Notes: a model not told the origin generated them from the letters alone. 64,000 nucleotides of DNA from an uncultured Collinsella sp. (GCA_958408685.1 CATYLC010000001.1:124001-188000), one strand, 5' to 3'; counted from the first letter of the stretch, positions 27,512 to 36,064 are shown. A program made the numbers and translations.

Positions 27512-30262
27512 ATGTCTGACAAGCGCCGTACCTTTGCCGTTATCGACGGCAACTCGCTCATGCACCGCGCCTTCCACGCCGTGCCGCCCACCATGAACGC
27601 GCCGGACGGTCGTCCCACCAACGCGATCTTTGGCTTTTTGAACATGTTTCTTAAGATGATCGATGCCTTTAACCCCGATGGTGTGGTCGTGGCGTTTGAC
27701 AAGGGCAAGCCGCGCGTGCGCATGGAGATGCTGCCGCAGTATAAGGCGCAGCGCCCGCCCATGGACCCCGATCTGCACGCGCAGTTTCCCATGATTAAGG
27801 AGCTGCTCGCCGCGCTCAACGTGCCGATTTTGCAGTCCGAGGGCTGGGAAGGCGATGACATCCTGGGCACTATGGCGCGCCTGGGCGAGCAGGCCGGCTG
27901 TGACATGCTGCTGGTGACCGGTGATCGCGATATGTATCAGCTCGTGACCGAGCACGTCAACGTGGTCTCGACCCGCAAGGGTCTGTCCGACGTGGCGATT
28001 ATGACGCCCGAGAGCGTGGACGATCTGTATCACGGCATCACGCCGGCGCTCGTGCCCGACTTTTATGGTCTGAAGGGCGACACGTCCGATAACATCCCCG
28101 GCGTGCCGGGCATCGGCCCCAAAAAGGCGAGCGCGCTCATTGCGCAGTACGGTAGCCTGGACGAGGTCATCGCACACGCCGACGAGGTCAAGGGCAAGAT
28201 GGGCGAAAACCTGCGCGCACACATCGACGATGCCCTGCTGAGCCGCAAGGTCGCGACCATCCGCACCGATGCGCCCGTTGAGCTCGATTTTGAGGCGACG
28301 TCCTTCCCGGCGTTTTCTGCCGATGAGGTTTCCGCGGCGCTGGGTACGCTTGGTATCACTGCCATGCAGAACCGTTTCTTGGCGCTGATCGGCGGCGAGG
28401 GCGGGGCTGCTGCTGCCTCCAGTGTGTTTGAGATGCCTGCGATGGTTCGCGCAGCCGCCGGCGATGCCGACGCGCTTGGTGCCGTTGCGGCTGAGGTCTC
28501 CCGCGCGATTGATGCCGGCGAGTGGGTCGCCGCCGTGGTGGACGACGACAAGGAAGAGGGCGCGCTCTTTGGACTGACGCGCACGCTGTGGTTGGCGACG
28601 TCCAAGGGCCTGTTCGCGCTCGAGGAAGGCGACAGCGGCGCGGCGGCTGAGGTTGAGGGCTTCAACTTCGCCCACGGCGTGATTGCCGGCGTGCTCGCGC
28701 GCCTGTTTATGGAGGGCCGCGTGGCGAGTCCGGACATGAAGGCGCTGCTGCACGAGCTTTCTCCTATCGATTCCTCTGAGCCCGAGCTCATGGATCCGCT
28801 GTCCGCTGATTCCACGCGTATCTTCGATACCGTGGTCGCTGCCTATCTGCTGGATTCCGACCGCTCCGAGTTCGATGAGGCGTATCTGGCCGATACGTAT
28901 CTGCAGATGGCGCTGCCTGCGGCGCGCGGCGCAGAGGGCGCTGGTGAGGACGCTCCGGCGCCTGCCGCCCGTACTGCGGCCCTGACGCTGGCGCTCGTGG
29001 CGCCGTTGCGCGAGTGCATGGCCCGCGAGAACGCCGCCAACGTGTTCGATGGCATCGAGATGCCGCTCGTGCCGGTGCTTGCCAAGATGGAGCGTGCGGG
29101 CATGCTCGTGGATCCCGATCGCCTGCACAGCCTGTCCGAGGGCCTGGCGACCCAGATCACCGAGGTCGAGCGAAGCATTCGCGACCTGGCGGGTGACGAG
29201 ACCTTTAACATTGGCAGTCCCATGCAACTGTCACACGTGCTCTTCGATGTGATGGGGCTTCCGACCAAGGGCCTCAAGAAGACCAAGCGCGGCTATTATT
29301 CGACCAATGCCAAGGTGTTGAGCGATCTTGCCCGCGACCACGAGATCGTGCGTCTGATTTTGGACTGGCGTGAGAAGTCCAAGATTAAGTCGACCTATCT
29401 GGACACGCTAGGTCCGCTGCGCCGCGGTGACGGTCGCGTACACACTACGTACAACCAGACCATCACCGCGACGGGGCGTCTGTCTTCGAGCGACCCGAAC
29501 TTGCAGAACATCCCGACGCGCTCGGAGCTGGGCCGCACCGTCAAGACGGCGTTTTCGGCAGGCGAGGGAAGCGTTTTTTTGGCGGTGGACTACTCGCAGA
29601 TCGAGCTGCGCCTGCTCGCGCATCTTTCGGGTGACGAGCACCTGGTGCGCGCCTTTAACGAGGGCGAGGACTTCCATGCCGAGACGGCCGCGCGCGTGTT
29701 TGGCGTTCCCGTGTCCGAGGTAACGCCCGACTTGCGCAGTCGCGCCAAGGCCGTGAACTTTGGCATCGTGTACGGTCAGCAGGCCTACGGCCTGTCTCAG
29801 TCGCTGCATATCTCGATGGCCGAGGCGCGTGGCATGATCGACCGCTACTACGAGGCCTATCCAGGCGTGCGCACGTTCCTCGACAACGTGGTGGCACGTG
29901 CCAAGCAGACGGGCTACGCCGAGACCATGTACGGTCGCCGGCGTCATATTCCGGAGCTCAAGGCCAAAAACCCACAGCTCCGTGGCTTTGGTGAGCGCAC
30001 GGCCATGAACCACCCTATGCAGGGCACCGCGGCGGACATCATCAAGATCGCCATGGCCCGCGTAGGCCGCCGCCTGGAAGAAGAGGGCTTTGCCGCCCAC
30101 ATGATTCTGCAGGTACACGACGAACTGGACTTTGAGTGCCCCGTCGACGAAGTCGAGCGCCTAACCGCCATGGTCCGCGACGTCATGGAGCACGCAGTAG
30201 ACCTCCGCGTACCGTTGATCGCCGAAGCCAGCACCGGCATAACCTGGGCAGACGCCAAATAG
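27512..30262 (+). CDS. polA: DNA polymerase I, apparently without active proofreading domain
   Basis: Repair and Okazaki-fragment polymerase of 916 residues. N-terminal 5' nuclease domain (1 to about 290): VIDGNSLMHRAFHAV, WEGDDILGTMAR and VTGDRDMYQLV. The middle domain (about 310-480) keeps the exonuclease fold length but I see no FDTE-type catalytic carboxylates, so 3'-5' proofreading is probably lost, as in Taq. Polymerase domain: motif A VDYSQIELRLLAHL near 690, motif B RSRAKAVNFGIVYGQQAYG near 740, motif C QVHDELDFE near 867. Start at 27512; the upstream GCGAGG is a modest ribosome site. A terminator follows. Confidence 0.96.
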   Translation: MSDKRRTFAVIDGNSLMHRAFHAVPPTMNAPDGRPTNAIFGFLNMFLKMIDAFNPDGVVVAFDKGKPRVRMEMLPQYKAQRPPMDPDLHAQFPMIKELLAALNVPILQSEGWEGDDILGTMARLGEQAGCDMLLVTGDRDMYQLVTEHVNVVSTRKGLSDVAIMTPESVDDLYHGITPALVPDFYGLKGDTSDNIPGVPGIGPKKASALIAQYGSLDEVIAHADEVKGKMGENLRAHIDDALLSRKVATIRTDAPVELDFEATSFPAFSADEVSAALGTLGITAMQNRFLALIGGEGGAAAASSVFEMPAMVRAAAGDADALGAVAAEVSRAIDAGEWVAAVVDDDKEEGALFGLTRTLWLATSKGLFALEEGDSGAAAEVEGFNFAHGVIAGVLARLFMEGRVASPDMKALLHELSPIDSSEPELMDPLSADSTRIFDTVVAAYLLDSDRSEFDEAYLADTYLQMALPAARGAEGAGEDAPAPAARTAALTLALVAPLRECMARENAANVFDGIEMPLVPVLAKMERAGMLVDPDRLHSLSEGLATQITEVERSIRDLAGDETFNIGSPMQLSHVLFDVMGLPTKGLKKTKRGYYSTNAKVLSDLARDHEIVRLILDWREKSKIKSTYLDTLGPLRRGDGRVHTTYNQTITATGRLSSSDPNLQNIPTRSELGRTVKTAFSAGEGSVFLAVDYSQIELRLLAHLSGDEHLVRAFNEGEDFHAETAARVFGVPVSEVTPDLRSRAKAVNFGIVYGQQAYGLSQSLHISMAEARGMIDRYYEAYPGVRTFLDNVVARAKQTGYAETMYGRRRHIPELKAKNPQLRGFGERTAMNHPMQGTAADIIKIAMARVGRRLEEEGFAAHMILQVHDELDFECPVDEVERLTAMVRDVMEHAVDLRVPLIAEASTGITWADAK

Positions 30263-30299
30263 GGAAGCAACCACAGTTCCAAAGTAACCAAAAGCAGAA

Positions 30300-30330
30300 G
30301 GGGGCTCCTTACCAACAAGGAGCCCCCTTC
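30300..30330 (+). terminator. Intrinsic terminator after polA
   Basis: Perfect stem GGGGGCTCCTT / AAGGAGCCCCC around a six-base loop, followed by TTC and then a weak T-tract. Confidence 0.75.
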
Positions 30331-30367
30331 ATTCCAAAAAAATCAGCCAAGTATCTAGAGGCCAAGA

Positions 30368-30558
30368 CGCCATCTTGGCGGCAGGTAAGTAAACCTAGGG
30401 CCTGGCCGGGCGGCACGGGTTAACTTTTCGTAGATTCCGCACGCAAAGAAAGCCACTTAATGTGGCTTTCGTCTTGCGCAGGACCTGACCGAGCGAAAAG
30501 TTAACCCGTGCCGCCCGGCCAGGCCCGATGGGACGGCTACCGAGCCGCCAAGATGGCG
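30368..30558. repeat. Large nested inverted repeat between polA and a HAD gene
   Basis: Inner arms 30398-30430 and 30494-30526 are 33-bp perfect reverse complements (starting GGGCCTGGCCGGGCGGCACG). Outer arms 30368-30382 and 30544-30558 match over 15 bases, and the right outer arm is inside the last codons of the HAD gene. A small inner hairpin (GAAAGCCAC / GTGGCTTTC) sits at the tip. The element lies between two convergent genes. Confidence 0.85.
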
Positions 30559-31364
30559 TCGATGAGCGTCAGTACGCCCCCGTCGTTGTTGCTCGGAATG
30601 CGCCACTTGGCATGCGCGTTCATGTGCTCCTCGGCATTGTCCACGATAAAGCTGTGACCGACGCGCTCCAGCATGGGGATGTCGTTGTAGGTGTCGCCCA
30701 CGGCGGCGGCGTCGGCGATATCGATGCCCAGATGCTCGCACAGGTGCGCGACGCCGGCGCCCTTGTCGACGCCCAGGTTCATAAAGTCGATCCACTCGCG
30801 CCCGGCGTTGGTGACGTAGAGCTTGTCCGAGAACTCGGGGCTATAGGTCTCGCGGAACGCGGGCTCGGCGTCGTAGCCGGGGAAGAAGACCGAGATCTTA
30901 TTGGACTCGATATCAAGGCCCTCAAAGGTGTCGACGTAGTTGATCGTGTTGTAGTACACGCTGATCTCGTCGTGGTATTGATGGTCGCGGGCAAGCACGT
31001 AGAACTCGTCGAAGCAGCACAGGACGGGGACAGCGCGCGGATCCTCCGAGGCACGAGCGAGCACCTGCTGATACAGCGCCACATCGATGCTGCTCTTATA
31101 GATATAGTTGCCGCGATAGATCACGCAGGCTCCGTTGTCGGGACAAAAAGCAAGGCGGCTTTTGATGCCCTCGAACATTTCCTCGAGCTTGGGGGCGGGA
31201 CGTCCGCTGGCGGGGCAGAACACGATGCCAGCCTCGGCGAGCTTGTCCAGGCGCTCGTCGAGGCCTTGCGGCAGCACGCGCTCGTCGGTCAGCAGCGTCT
31301 TGTCCATGTCGACGGCGATGAGCTTAATGTTTCCGATATTGGCGTCCGATTCGTAAGTTTGCAT
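30537..31364 (-). CDS. Cof-type HAD-IIB family phosphatase
   Basis: Haloacid-dehalogenase superfamily hydrolase of 275 residues, probably acting on a phosphorylated sugar or cofactor. Motif I is VDMDKTLLTDE near residue 17, motif II is CPASGRP, motif III Lys lies before DKGAGVAHLCEHLG, and motif IV is VGDTYNDIPMLERVG. The cap domain sits between motifs II and III, as in the Cof/YbiV type. The ATG at 31362-31364 has GAAAGGCTCG upstream on the minus strand. The last codons form part of an inverted repeat. Substrate not readable. Confidence 0.88.
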   Translation of the reverse strand: MQTYESDANIGNIKLIAVDMDKTLLTDERVLPQGLDERLDKLAEAGIVFCPASGRPAPKLEEMFEGIKSRLAFCPDNGACVIYRGNYIYKSSIDVALYQQVLARASEDPRAVPVLCCFDEFYVLARDHQYHDEISVYYNTINYVDTFEGLDIESNKISVFFPGYDAEPAFRETYSPEFSDKLYVTNAGREWIDFMNLGVDKGAGVAHLCEHLGIDIADAAAVGDTYNDIPMLERVGHSFIVDNAEEHMNAHAKWRIPSNNDGGVLTLIDAILAAR

Positions 31365-31638
31365 AAAGGCGAGCCTTTCGTTTCGAGATTGTTTCAGACG
31401 TTATAACCATCAATTCGTAGTCGGGCGTATTTTCGCAGGAACGGAGCGTATTTGCACCACGCTTCACAAAGTAATGAAAAAACTTTTCAGAAATTTGAAT
31501 TTGTCGCTTGTGCTGCGGGCGCTTTAGCGTAATATAGCGAGCATCGAAAACGGAGACGGCAAAAGAGCCGCTTACCGAAGAAAAGGTACCGTTTGCGATA
31601 TTTGAATTGCGCCCGGCGATACGTGAAAGGAGAGGCAG

Positions 31639-31713
31639 ATGCAGTTCGTAAAGATCATCACCACTGCAGACAATGCCATCCGACGCCAGCGCGCAATTTC
31701 CCGACGACGATAA
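31639..31713 (+). CDS. Arginine-rich leader peptide upstream of argG (24 residues)
   Basis: Short ORF with a strong ribosome site, AAAGGAGAGG, eight bases or so before the ATG. The last ten residues are RRQRAISRRR: six arginines, four of them read by CGA, three consecutive at the end. The layout (short peptide rich in the end product of the downstream pathway, then hairpins, then a biosynthetic gene) matches transcription attenuators of amino-acid operons. Possible promoter: TAATAT at 31531-31536 with TTGTGC about 16 bases upstream. argG begins about 205 bases downstream. Confidence 0.65.
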   Translation: MQFVKIITTADNAIRRQRAISRRR

Positions 31714-31777
31714 TAATCGTCTCTGTCCGTATGGGGCTAAATGCCCCAACAGAGTCATTTTGAGGTCGTTGGGTTTT
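31700..31777 (+). promoter_or_regulatory. Possible attenuator structure for argG
   Basis: Two competing pairings are visible. A local hairpin has stem CTCTGT / ACAGAG with GGGGC / GCCCC inside (31721-31754). A longer-range pairing joins CCCGACGAC (31700-31708, inside the arginine codons) with GTCGTTGGG (31765-31773), which is followed directly by TTTT. The second could act as a terminator whose left arm is covered by a ribosome on the leader. Which state arginine favours is inference. Confidence 0.4.
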
Positions 31778-31867
31778 AGCACGACATTGCTGCATGTTTC
31801 TAGGGCATGTATGTGCTGGTTTTTGCTATTTAACCTGATATTGCACGGTTTTTGACCTCGAAATGAC
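31754..31867. repeat. Imperfect 114-bp palindromic element before argG
   Basis: Left end GTCATTTTGAGGTC pairs with right end GACCTCGAAATGAC (one mismatch); further inside, GGTTTTAGCAC partly pairs with GTGCTGGTTTTT. It partly overlaps the possible attenuator and ends about 50 bases before the argG start. Confidence 0.65.
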
Positions 31868-31918
31868 TTGCAACTGACCGATGTTCTAACTAGCTACCAA
31901 GGGCGAAAGGAAACAGCC

Positions 31919-33145
31919 ATGAGCAAGGAAAAAGTCGTTCTCGCATATTCCGGTGGTCTTGATACATCCGTATGTGTCAAGTGGCTCCAGGACGAGAAGA
32001 ATCTCGATGTCGTTTGCGTCTGCGGCAACGTGGGCCAGGAGGAGACCGGCCTGGATGCCAAGAAGCAGAAGGCCCTCGACCTGGGCGTTCTCGATTGCCA
32101 GGTGCTCGACCTGCGCGACGAGTTCTCCGATGAGTTCCTGACCAAGGCCATCGCTGCCAACTCCATGTACGAGAACAAGTATCCGCTGCTCTCCGCTCTG
32201 TCCCGTCCGCTGCTTGCCAAGAAGCTCGTCGAGGTCGCTCACGAGTTTGGCGCCACGTATGTCGCCCACGGCTGCACCGGCAAGGGCAACGACCAGGTTC
32301 GTTTCGAGGCGGCCGTCAAGGCGCTCGACCCCGAGCTCAAGGTTATCGCCCCGGTTCGCGAGTGGGATCTGAAGTGCCGCCCGGACGAGGTCGCCTACGC
32401 CCACGCTCATAACGTGCCGGTTCCCGAGGGTGCCAACGACAACCCCTATTCCATCGACGACAACCTGTGGGGTCGCGCCATCGAGTGCGGCCACCTGGAG
32501 GATCCCTGGAACGAGCCGCTCGACGACGCCTGGGTTATGACCAAGAATCCCGAGGACACGCCCGACACCCCGACCTACACCGAGATTGAGTTTGAGGCCG
32601 GCAAGCCCGTCGCCGTCGACGGCAAGAAGATGAAGCTCTCCGAGATCGTCATCGCCCTCAACAAGATTTCGGGCGACAACGGCTTTGGTCGTCTCGACCT
32701 GGTCGAGGATCGTCTGGTGGGCCTCAAGAGTCGCGAGTGCTATGAGGTACCCGGCGCCCTGACGCTCATCACCGCCCACAAGGCGCTCGAGGATATCTGC
32801 GTCGAGGGCGACCTGCTCAAGACCAAGATCAAGCTCGAGCAGGATTGGGCCACCGCCGTGTACAACGGCCAGTGGTACAGCCCGCTCAAGAACGCACTCG
32901 ATGCCTTTATGGCTGACACGCAAAAGTTCGTGACCGGCACCGTCCGCCTGAAGTTCTTTAAGGGCAACTGCCATGTTGTCGGCCGCAAGAGCCCCTTCAG
33001 CCTCTACGACTACGGTCTGGCTACCTACGACCGCGACACCACGTTTGACGAGAAGGCCAGCGCCGGCTTTATCGAGATCGATACGCTGTCGCTCAAGACG
33101 TGGGCCAAGGTTCAGGGTCCCAGCTCTGCTGCCGCTCAGGCTTAA
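31919..33145 (+). CDS. argG: ArgG, argininosuccinate synthase
   Basis: Joins citrulline and aspartate with ATP hydrolysis to AMP, the next-to-last step in arginine synthesis. The 408-residue product has the N-type ATP-pyrophosphatase loop LAYSGGLDTSVCVKWL at residue 9, YVAHGCTGKGNDQVRFE, and the citrulline/aspartate-binding block DNLWGRAIECGHLEDPW, then GRLDLVEDRLVGLKSRE in the C-terminal half. The ATG at 31919 follows GAAAGGA (31905-31911). It is preceded by the arginine-rich leader and followed by a terminator and then argH. Confidence 0.97.
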   Translation: MSKEKVVLAYSGGLDTSVCVKWLQDEKNLDVVCVCGNVGQEETGLDAKKQKALDLGVLDCQVLDLRDEFSDEFLTKAIAANSMYENKYPLLSALSRPLLAKKLVEVAHEFGATYVAHGCTGKGNDQVRFEAAVKALDPELKVIAPVREWDLKCRPDEVAYAHAHNVPVPEGANDNPYSIDDNLWGRAIECGHLEDPWNEPLDDAWVMTKNPEDTPDTPTYTEIEFEAGKPVAVDGKKMKLSEIVIALNKISGDNGFGRLDLVEDRLVGLKSRECYEVPGALTLITAHKALEDICVEGDLLKTKIKLEQDWATAVYNGQWYSPLKNALDAFMADTQKFVTGTVRLKFFKGNCHVVGRKSPFSLYDYGLATYDRDTTFDEKASAGFIEIDTLSLKTWAKVQGPSSAAAQA

Positions 33146-33298
33146 GTCTTCCTTCCCTTGGTATCCGCGCGGCCCATCCGCGTGATACATAACGGGCGCA
33201 TGGGGTCCCTACCTTTCGTTATGCTTGCTGACACTTCTTAACATCGGTGGCCCCTACGTTCCGCCCGCATATATGATGCCGCGACTGCGGCTGAGTCC

Positions 33299-33333
33299 GA
33301 GCCCCGCCGGGGTTGTCCGGCGGGGCTCTTTCT
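33299..33333 (+). terminator. Intrinsic terminator after argG
   Basis: Perfect stem GAGCCCCGCCGG / CCGGCGGGGCTC around GGTTGT, followed by TTTCT. Confidence 0.88.
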
Positions 33334-33378
33334 ATCAATTTGGCGGCTCTGCGCCTATATATATGAGGAGTATCCATT

Positions 33379-33549
33379 ATGTTCAATGCTATCGCACATG
33401 CGCTGCTTGCCCTCGCGCCCGAGTTCGATGCTGCAAAGGTCGAGGACGTTCCTATGAGCCTGAAGGCCTGGATCGATGGTTCGCAGGGCAACATCCGGAG
33501 GGAGACGTTGGGCGCCAAGTGCATGGTGCGTCACTTCTTTGCAAATTAG
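33379..33549 (+). CDS. Small ORF of unknown function between argG and argH
   Basis: A 56-residue reading frame starting MFNAIAHALLALAPEFDAAK, with a good ribosome site (GAGGAG, about eight bases before the ATG). It has no hydrophobic helix long enough for the membrane and no recognised motif. It stands after the argG terminator and 118 bases before argH. It could be a short real protein or the remnant of a longer gene; the Shine-Dalgarno sequence is the main support. Confidence 0.45.
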   Translation: MFNAIAHALLALAPEFDAAKVEDVPMSLKAWIDGSQGNIRRETLGAKCMVRHFFAN

Positions 33550-33667
33550 CGACATGGCCCCGAACGCGGTGGGGAATGTGTAAAACTAGCGGTTGAAAAA
33601 TCGCTTTAGCGACATGGCGCATTGCTTTGGGCGCTTGGTTTGGTATTTGATGAAAGGGGACGGTTCC

Positions 33668-35098
33668 ATGGCTCTTTGGGGCGGTCGTTTTGAGGCGGGC
33701 GTGGCCGAGGTCACGCAGGAGTTTGGCGCGTCGCTGCCGGTCGACAAACATCTCTATAAGCAGGATATCGCCGGCTCTAAGGCGCATGCCAAGATGCTGG
33801 CCGCCCAGGGCATCATCAGTGCCGAGGACGAGCAGGCGATTGCTAAGGGCCTGACCGGAATCGAACAGGATATCGATGCCGGCAACTTCACCTTCGACAT
33901 CAACGACGAGGACATTCATATGTCCATCGAGAGCGAGCTGACGCGCCGCATCGGAGAGGCCGGTAAGCGCCTGCATACTGGGCGTTCGCGCAACGACCAG
34001 GTTGCGACCGACACGCGCCTGGGCGTCAAGGCACTGGCCAAGGAGCTCATGGAGGCCAATCTTGAGCTGCGCCACGTGCTGGTGGATGCGGCCAAGAAGT
34101 ACGACAAGGTGATTCTGCCGGGCTACACGCATATGCAGCACGCTCAGCCCGTGCTGCTGTCGCATCATCTGCTGGCGTATTCCTGGATGTTCGCGCGCGA
34201 CTTTACACGCCTGAAGGCCGCCTTTGATGCCGCTGACAACTGCCCGCTGGGTGCTGCCGCGCTTGCCGGTACGAGTTATCCGCTCGATCGTCAGATGACG
34301 GCTGCCGAACTTGGCTTTGCGGGCGTGATTCCCAACTCACTCGATGCGGTTTCCGACCGTGATTTCCTGCTCGATCTGCATTACGCCGGCTCCGTCATGG
34401 CTATGCACCTGTCGCGTCTTTCCGAGGAGATTGTGCTGTGGTCGAGCTCCGAATTTGGCTTTATCACGCTTTCCGACTCGTACTCCACCGGCTCGTCCAT
34501 CATGCCGCAGAAGAAGAATCCCGACTTTGCCGAGCTTATTCGCGGCAAGAGCGGCCGTGTCTATGGCAACCTGGTGCAGCTGCTCGTAACCATGAAGGGC
34601 CTGCCGCTTGCTTATAACAAGGACTTGCAGGAGGACAAGGAGGGCGCGCTCGATACTGCCCATACGCTCATGCAGTGTCTGTCGGTTATGGCTGGCATGA
34701 TTTCGACCTGGACCGTCAACGAGGATGCCATGGCGCGCGAGTGCGGCGTGGGGCACCTTGCCGCTACCGATGTTGCCGATTACCTGGCTAAGCGTGGCCT
34801 GCCGTTCCGTGAGGCGCATGCCGTGGTGGGCCATCTGGTCCTGATGTGCGAGAAGCGCGGCTGCAATCTTGAGGACCTGCCGTTTGAGGTGTTCCAGGAG
34901 GCAAGCCCGCTCTTTGAGCGCGACATTACCGAGGCGCTCGACATCCCGTCGATTGTCGCCGCGCGCACGACCGAGGGTGGTACCGCCCCTGCCGCCGTTG
35001 CCGTGCAGCTGCAGCGTGCCGAGGTCCAACTCGTGGCCGGCGAAGGCGTGTTTGGATCGCTAACCAAGGTCGTTGAGATGGGTCACGGGGCAAAGTAG
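33668..35098 (+). CDS. argH: ArgH, argininosuccinate lyase
   Basis: Cleaves argininosuccinate to arginine and fumarate, the last step of the pathway. The 476-residue product has LWGGRFEAGVAEVTQEFGAS at the start, HTGRSRNDQVATDTRL, the His-containing PGYTHMQHAQPVLLSHHLLAY, and the fumarase-superfamily signature GSSIMPQKKNPDFAELIRGK. ATG at 33668 has AAAGGGGAC upstream; in-frame ATGs at 33614 and 33650 are rejected because the protein family begins at ALWGGRF. A terminator follows. Confidence 0.97.
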   Translation: MALWGGRFEAGVAEVTQEFGASLPVDKHLYKQDIAGSKAHAKMLAAQGIISAEDEQAIAKGLTGIEQDIDAGNFTFDINDEDIHMSIESELTRRIGEAGKRLHTGRSRNDQVATDTRLGVKALAKELMEANLELRHVLVDAAKKYDKVILPGYTHMQHAQPVLLSHHLLAYSWMFARDFTRLKAAFDAADNCPLGAAALAGTSYPLDRQMTAAELGFAGVIPNSLDAVSDRDFLLDLHYAGSVMAMHLSRLSEEIVLWSSSEFGFITLSDSYSTGSSIMPQKKNPDFAELIRGKSGRVYGNLVQLLVTMKGLPLAYNKDLQEDKEGALDTAHTLMQCLSVMAGMISTWTVNEDAMARECGVGHLAATDVADYLAKRGLPFREAHAVVGHLVLMCEKRGCNLEDLPFEVFQEASPLFERDITEALDIPSIVAARTTEGGTAPAAVAVQLQRAEVQLVAGEGVFGSLTKVVEMGHGAK

Positions 35099-35149
35099 AG
35101 GTTTGGCTGAAGACGTATTGTCCATTTATTGATAAATCGTTTTCGCTTT

Positions 35150-35182
35150 ACGGGCGCCTGCTGATGTAGGCGCCCGTATTTT
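35150..35182 (+). terminator. Intrinsic terminator after argH
   Basis: Perfect stem ACGGGCGCCT / AGGCGCCCGT with a seven-to-eight-base loop, followed by ATTTTG. The rest of the gap to ndk (35183-35391) holds nothing I recognise. Confidence 0.82.
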
Positions 35183-35391
35183 GTTGCTATGGGGGAGGGG
35201 CTTGTCGAGAACTTCTGTAGGACCTTTGGGCAGGTTGTGAAGGGGATACGTTCGCGGGCGGCAACCGACCGCCTGCTCTGTTCGGTGCGGTTGATGGGCG
35301 GCCGGATGGTACTCTAATCGGGCTTCGAAACAGAAGTGACATATATGGAACGCTTCAATAAATTGCAGCGTTTTAATATACAGCTTTTTGT

Positions 35392-35419
35392 TTAACTGCA
35401 GCTAAAACTCTGTTACGAT
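35392..35419 (+). promoter_or_regulatory. Probable sigma-70-type promoter of ndk
   Basis: TTAACT at 35392-35397 and TACGAT at 35414-35419 are separated by 16 bases, about 65 bases before the ndk start. Confidence 0.5.
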
Positions 35420-35482
35420 GCAGTCCAGGCGGGTGCCGGAATGGGACTTGGGCACGCGCGAACCTACTTGAAAGGCTACCTT

Positions 35483-35887
35483 ATGGCTATCGAGAAGACC
35501 TTCATCATGATTAAGCCCGACGCCGTGCGCGATCGCAAGATCGGCGAGATTGTTGCTCGCATTGAGCGCAGCGGCCTTGTCATCGAGCGCATGGAGATGA
35601 CCACGCTCGAGCGCGCTACCGTCGAGGAGCACTACGCCCATCTGGCCGACAAGCCCTTCTTTGGCGGTCTCTGCGACTTTATGACGAGCGGTCCGGTCGT
35701 CAAGATGGTCGTTTCCGGTCTCTCCGCTGTTGCTAAGATGCGCACCCTTATGGGCGCTACCAACCCGCTTGATGCTGCCCCCGGCACCATTCGCGGCGAC
35801 TTCGCTGTCGATGTCAACGCCAACGTGATCCACGGCTCCGACTGCCTGGAGAACGCCGAGATTGAGATCAAGCGCTTCTTTGGCTAA
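35483..35887 (+). CDS. ndk: Nucleoside-diphosphate kinase
   Basis: Transfers the gamma-phosphate from ATP to nucleoside diphosphates through a phospho-histidine. The 134-residue product has EKTFIMIKPDAV at the start and the active-site block NVIHGSD with the catalytic His near residue 115. GTIRGDFAVD also fits the family, and the length is normal. ATG at 35483 follows GAAAGG. It is monocistronic, with a terminator after it. Confidence 0.97.
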   Translation: MAIEKTFIMIKPDAVRDRKIGEIVARIERSGLVIERMEMTTLERATVEEHYAHLADKPFFGGLCDFMTSGPVVKMVVSGLSAVAKMRTLMGATNPLDAAPGTIRGDFAVDVNANVIHGSDCLENAEIEIKRFFG

Positions 35888-35927
35888 ACCAGCTTTGACT
35901 CCTTAAAGCTGTTAGCGTGTGGCTTGG

Positions 35928-35960
35928 GCGCCGCGGAACTCCATCCGCGGCGCTCTTTTT
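35928..35960 (+). terminator. Intrinsic terminator after ndk
   Basis: Perfect stem GCGCCGCGG / CCGCGGCGC with an eight-base loop, then TCTTTTTATTT. Confidence 0.88.
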
Positions 35961-35995
35961 ATTTCAGTAGACTTTTGGTAAATGCCCGCAAATCT

Positions 35996-36034
35996 ACTAA
36001 AGAGCGCCCGTCCGGACGTTTCTTCCGGGCGGGG
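35996..36034 (-). terminator. Intrinsic terminator after rpiB (minus strand)
   Basis: Read on the minus strand, CCCGCCCGG pairs with CCGGACGGGCG and is followed by CTCTTTAG, about 30 bases beyond the rpiB stop. Confidence 0.65.
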
Positions 36035-36064
36035 GCTGGCGTTAGCGTATGGCTTTGTAAGTCT

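Noticed and set aside
27413..29227. 604-codon open frame on the minus strand opposite polA
   Set aside because: It is antisense to a clear DNA polymerase I; the product is low-quality (His/Arg/Gly-rich) with no recognised domain. High GC makes such shadows common.
31365..31918. T-box riboswitch upstream of argG
   Set aside because: No T-box core sequence (AGGGUGGNACCGCG type) and no specifier-loop layout; the Arg-rich leader explains the region better.
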